Below are positions 54,823 to 57,296 of a stretch of 57,296 nucleotides of DNA, one piece after another. The notes beneath the pieces were generated by a model, which did no database searches, was not told the origin of the DNA, and saw nothing but the letters and a program-made list of their open reading frames with translations. Location: positions 1 to 57,296 of the forward strand of contig DATJFP010000035.1 of NCBI GenBank assembly GCA_035495615.1, read 5' to 3'. Origin of the DNA: Verrucomicrobiia bacterium. Lineage in GTDB: Bacteria; Omnitrophota; Omnitrophia; Omnitrophales; Aquincolibacteriaceae. Position numbers and translations under genes: made by a program. Position 1 is the first letter of the stretch; every line of letters begins with the position of its first letter.

Positions 54823-56454
54823 TCAGCTCTTCTGATTAAAAATCGTAAGCTTCAATTCTCTCAGCACCGGCACCAGGCGCCGCACGTGCGGCCTGTGCCT
54901 GTAATACAACTTGTCGATGGCATTGTCATCGAGATAAGGCGCGGTAATGTCCACGCTGCGGACACTTTCCCCGACCTTCTTGAGCTCCCGCAGGCCGGCC
55001 CAGGACTCCCGCGCCGCGCTGACGAGGAAAAGGCCCAGGGCTCCCGCGGCCGCGGCCTTGACCAAGGCGCCGCGAAAATCGGCCCAAGACTGCTCCTGCC
55101 CCACCAAAACAACGAGCCCCGTAAGGCCCGCCCAGAAAAAATAAGTCAGGATGACGTACTGATAATTCAGCGCGGTCCCGATCCCGAAGAAGGCGCGGTT
55201 CACCGAAATCATGAACGCGGCTCCCAGCCCCCAAAGGCAAAGCCCGGAAAAAAAGACCGCCAGAGGGCGAGATCTCCGGCTCAATCCATAGGCCGCGAGG
55301 CCGGGAAACAAAAGAACTCCGGCCGCGCCTTTGAGAACCGCGGTCGGCTCCGTGTCCAGGAGCCCGCCGAGCGCGGCGAGAAACGATTCCAGCATCCGGC
55401 CCGGATGCTGCCGGGCAAAAGGCGCGTATGTCGTTTCATAATCAAGCCAGTAAACAAAATTGGCGGCCGCGCACGCTGCGGCCCAAATCGCGAACGCCGC
55501 GATTTTCTGTGACGGACTTTCGTAACGCAGAAACGCCAGCATCCAGAATCCCACGGCCCAGGCCAGGGTCCCGGCCGCAAAGGAATAATGCGAAACAAGC
55601 GCGGCCGCGAGCGCTCCCGCGAAAATTTTCCAGCGGAAGTCCGGGCCCTTCAAAAGCCTTAGGCAGACGGCCGCGGCAAAAACGCTCATGTAATTGCACG
55701 TCTTTTCTCCCCAGATCCAGGCGGCCTGCTGGCGCCCGGAAAAAACGATCAGCGCAAAAAGAGGCAGAAAAAAAAACGCGGTGCGTCCCGGAAGCAAATC
55801 CCGATGCTTGAAAACCGCGGTTACCAGCGCCGCGCACGTTCCGAGCGAAAAAAGAAAATTGACCGCCACTTCCCAGCGCATGTTCCAATGCGTGAGCCTC
55901 GCCAGGATCACCATGACGAGCCGCGGAAAAGGGCTGTGGTGGTCGCCGATCCGCAGCCACAAATCTCCCCACGTCAGGGTGCCGTGAAAAACTTTCTGGA
56001 TGCGCCAGACCTGGACCCATTCATCCTGGTACGGCACCAGGATCGCGTAGCGCATGGCATGATAAAAAATCACGGCCGCCGGAACCGCGGCCAATATCCC
56101 GCAAAGCCATCCGGCCTGCGCGTCCGTCACGCGCGGCAGAACCGGCGCCGGCAACGACGCGGCCTTATGCGCCAGAAAAGCCATGAGAAAGACCGCATTG
56201 ATGAATGCCACGGCGGACCAGAAATAAAGGTCCGCGACGCTTTCATAATAAGAAACCGGAAAAGCGCCGCGCCAATGCAGGCACGCATTGAGCCAGGGCC
56301 AGGCCCGCTCATCGTACATGGCCCGAAGAAGCGCATGGCCCCAGGCGGCGTAGGCCAGAAGCGCCGCCGCATTCACCGCCCCTAAAAAAAGCGCGGCTTT
56401 GACCGCGGCCGGATTTTTTCTTCCAGCCTTTTGCTGGAGCAAAGCTTGATTCAA
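54823..56454 (-). CDS. Polytopic membrane protein, possible GT-C-type glycosyltransferase
   Basis: 543 residues, about 12 membrane segments (first ~20-40, then ~80-95, ~118-135, and a dense set from ~200 to ~475). A loop after the third segment has PYQDEWVQVWRIQKVFHG, an acidic DE pair in the position of the catalytic loop of GT-C enzymes, followed by GDHHSPFPRLVM. The C-terminal ~70 residues are soluble (DITAPYLDDNAIDKLYYRHRPHVRRLVPVL). I do not recognise a specific family. It overlaps gltX by 4 bases and precedes cysS by 1, so it is co-expressed with tRNA synthetases. Confidence 0.6.
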   Translation of the reverse strand: MNQALLQQKAGRKNPAAVKAALFLGAVNAAALLAYAAWGHALLRAMYDERAWPWLNACLHWRGAFPVSYYESVADLYFWSAVAFINAVFLMAFLAHKAASLPAPVLPRVTDAQAGWLCGILAAVPAAVIFYHAMRYAILVPYQDEWVQVWRIQKVFHGTLTWGDLWLRIGDHHSPFPRLVMVILARLTHWNMRWEVAVNFLFSLGTCAALVTAVFKHRDLLPGRTAFFFLPLFALIVFSGRQQAAWIWGEKTCNYMSVFAAAVCLRLLKGPDFRWKIFAGALAAALVSHYSFAAGTLAWAVGFWMLAFLRYESPSQKIAAFAIWAAACAAANFVYWLDYETTYAPFARQHPGRMLESFLAALGGLLDTEPTAVLKGAAGVLLFPGLAAYGLSRRSRPLAVFFSGLCLWGLGAAFMISVNRAFFGIGTALNYQYVILTYFFWAGLTGLVVLVGQEQSWADFRGALVKAAAAGALGLFLVSAARESWAGLRELKKVGESVRSVDITAPYLDDNAIDKLYYRHRPHVRRLVPVLRELKLTIFNQKS

Positions 56455-57296
56455 CCCAGCGTCCTCTGAAAGCGCCGCTTGATGCGGTCCATGCCCAGCG
56501 CCGGAAAAAGACGCTTCAGCTCCGGCCCATGCTCGCGGCCTGTCAGCGCCACGCGCAGCGGCATGAAAAGGTTTTTGCCTTTGGCTTTCACGCGCGGCTT
56601 CAGGGCGTTCAGGAAATTATCGTAGAGCGTTTCCGCCGCGCCCGTGACGCCGGGCAGGACTTGCAGCGCCTGCTCGAAAATCTCGCGCGCTTCCGCGCTT
56701 TTCACAAGACCTTCGTTCTCGTAACCAAAATCATCTTTCAGGAACGTCAGCCGGTCGCCGAGCTGCTCGAATCGCTCGATGTTGTCCTGCAGCACCGGTA
56801 AAATCGCGAGGACCAGCTTCTCATCCAGGCCTTCCATCATCTTCTGTTCCTTGAGGTAGGCAAAGGCGCGTTTCACGAATTCTTCCGTCGGCATATGGCG
56901 GAAATGCTGGCCGTTCACCCAGTCGAGTTTCTGATCGTCGTAATTGGAGGACGACTTGCTCACGCGAGAGATGTCGAAAATTTTCTGCAATTCGTCCCAG
57001 CCCACGATCTCGCGGTTCTCGCCCGGCGACCAGCCGAGCAGCGCGATGTAGTTGGCGAGCGCCTCGGGCATGTAACCGCGGCGGCGGAACATGTGAATGG
57101 AAATGGAATCCAGGCGCTTGGAAAGCGGCTCCCCGCCCTTTCCGTGAACAAGCGACAGATGCCCGTACTGCGGCGGCGTGTAGCCCATGGCTTTGAGCAG
57201 GAGGATGTGCTTGGGGGTATTGGAAAGATGGTCTTCGCCGCGCACGACATGCGTGACCTTCATGAGCGCGTCGTCCACGCACACGGCCAGATGGAA
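56451..57296 (-). CDS. gltX: Glutamyl-tRNA synthetase (C-terminal part, partial)
   Basis: The last 281 codons; the N-terminal HIGH region lies beyond the window edge. VTHVVRGEDHLSNTPKHILLLKAMGY, the HLSLVHGKGG stretch and the KMSKS equivalent PLSKR are class I GluRS motifs. RGYMPEALANYIALLGWSPGENREI starts the anticodon-binding part. FDISRVSKSSSNYDDQKLDWVNGQHFRHM and the helical C-terminus follow. First visible gene of the 15-gene minus-strand run. Confidence 0.93.
   Translation of the reverse strand, partial: FHLAVCVDDALMKVTHVVRGEDHLSNTPKHILLLKAMGYTPPQYGHLSLVHGKGGEPLSKRLDSISIHMFRRRGYMPEALANYIALLGWSPGENREIVGWDELQKIFDISRVSKSSSNYDDQKLDWVNGQHFRHMPTEEFVKRAFAYLKEQKMMEGLDEKLVLAILPVLQDNIERFEQLGDRLTFLKDDFGYENEGLVKSAEAREIFEQALQVLPGVTGAAETLYDNFLNALKPRVKAKGKNLFMPLRVALTGREHGPELKRLFPALGMDRIKRRFQRTLG

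Overview
This window is a bacterial chromosome segment of about 57 kb, moderately GC-rich and densely packed. Nearly every gene lies on the minus strand, often with 4-base ATGA overlaps. The cell is Gram-negative in type: there is a coiled-coil beta-barrel porin, lipoproteins with lipobox cysteines, a SurA/PpiD-like chaperone and a very large exported repeat protein. Markers for placement are a B. subtilis-order pyr operon headed by pyrR, a CBS-less GuaB3-type IMP dehydrogenase, a SUF system under an Rrf2 regulator, and a giant secreted protein. Together they would fit a candidate phylum such as Omnitrophota (PVC side). That placement is an inference from gene content and was not tested by phylogeny.

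Layout (all minus strand unless stated). 1-3797: 5' part of a giant exported protein with a JAMM/RadC-like domain followed by tandem repeats of about 170 residues; it runs off the left edge. 4075-4244: tRNA-Leu and tRNA-Cys. 4330-4800: glycine-zipper lipoprotein. 4854-7765: yicC-gmk-rpoZ-coaC-coaB. 7938-8486: HTH-PilZ protein. 8685-18469: pyrR-pyrB-pyrC-carA-carB-pyrK-pyrD-pyrF, i.e. de novo UMP synthesis without pyrE, with a consensus promoter and a leader terminator. 18649-19050: RNase P RNA. 19126-20887: TPR lipoprotein and porin. 21237-21311: tRNA-Ile2(CAU). 21420-27727: rsmE-mtaB-cvpA-dnaG-rpoD, a macromolecular-synthesis cluster. 27783-28446: cold-shock protein and HU. 28649-34878: guaB-guaA-dnaE, tying GMP synthesis to the replicase. 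35144-36493 (plus strand): SurA-like protein and a YwqK-like lipoprotein. 36522-42792: rrf2-sufB-sufC-sufD-sufS-sufU/nfu. 42908-57296: a run of about 15 tightly packed genes: gltX (cut by the right edge), a membrane protein, cysS, a DUF559 cassette, tmk, holB, metG, tatD, a CPBP membrane protein, an M50 protease, thiL, tsaE, an M16 peptidase and a PilZ protein.

The genes are mainly core informational and nucleotide metabolism: aminoacyl-tRNA synthetases, t6A and ms2 tRNA modification, replication subunits, and purine and pyrimidine end steps. Around them sit envelope and c-di-GMP functions. The most unusual items are the giant JAMM-plus-repeat protein, a triple-domain SufU-Nfu_N-Nfu_C Fe-S scaffold, coaBC split over a six-A run with a possible -1 slip, a probable AUU start for tsaE, a U-rich leader ORF crossing the pyr attenuator, an HTH_17-PilZ fusion, and a DUF559 gene bracketed by direct copies of a palindromic repeat.
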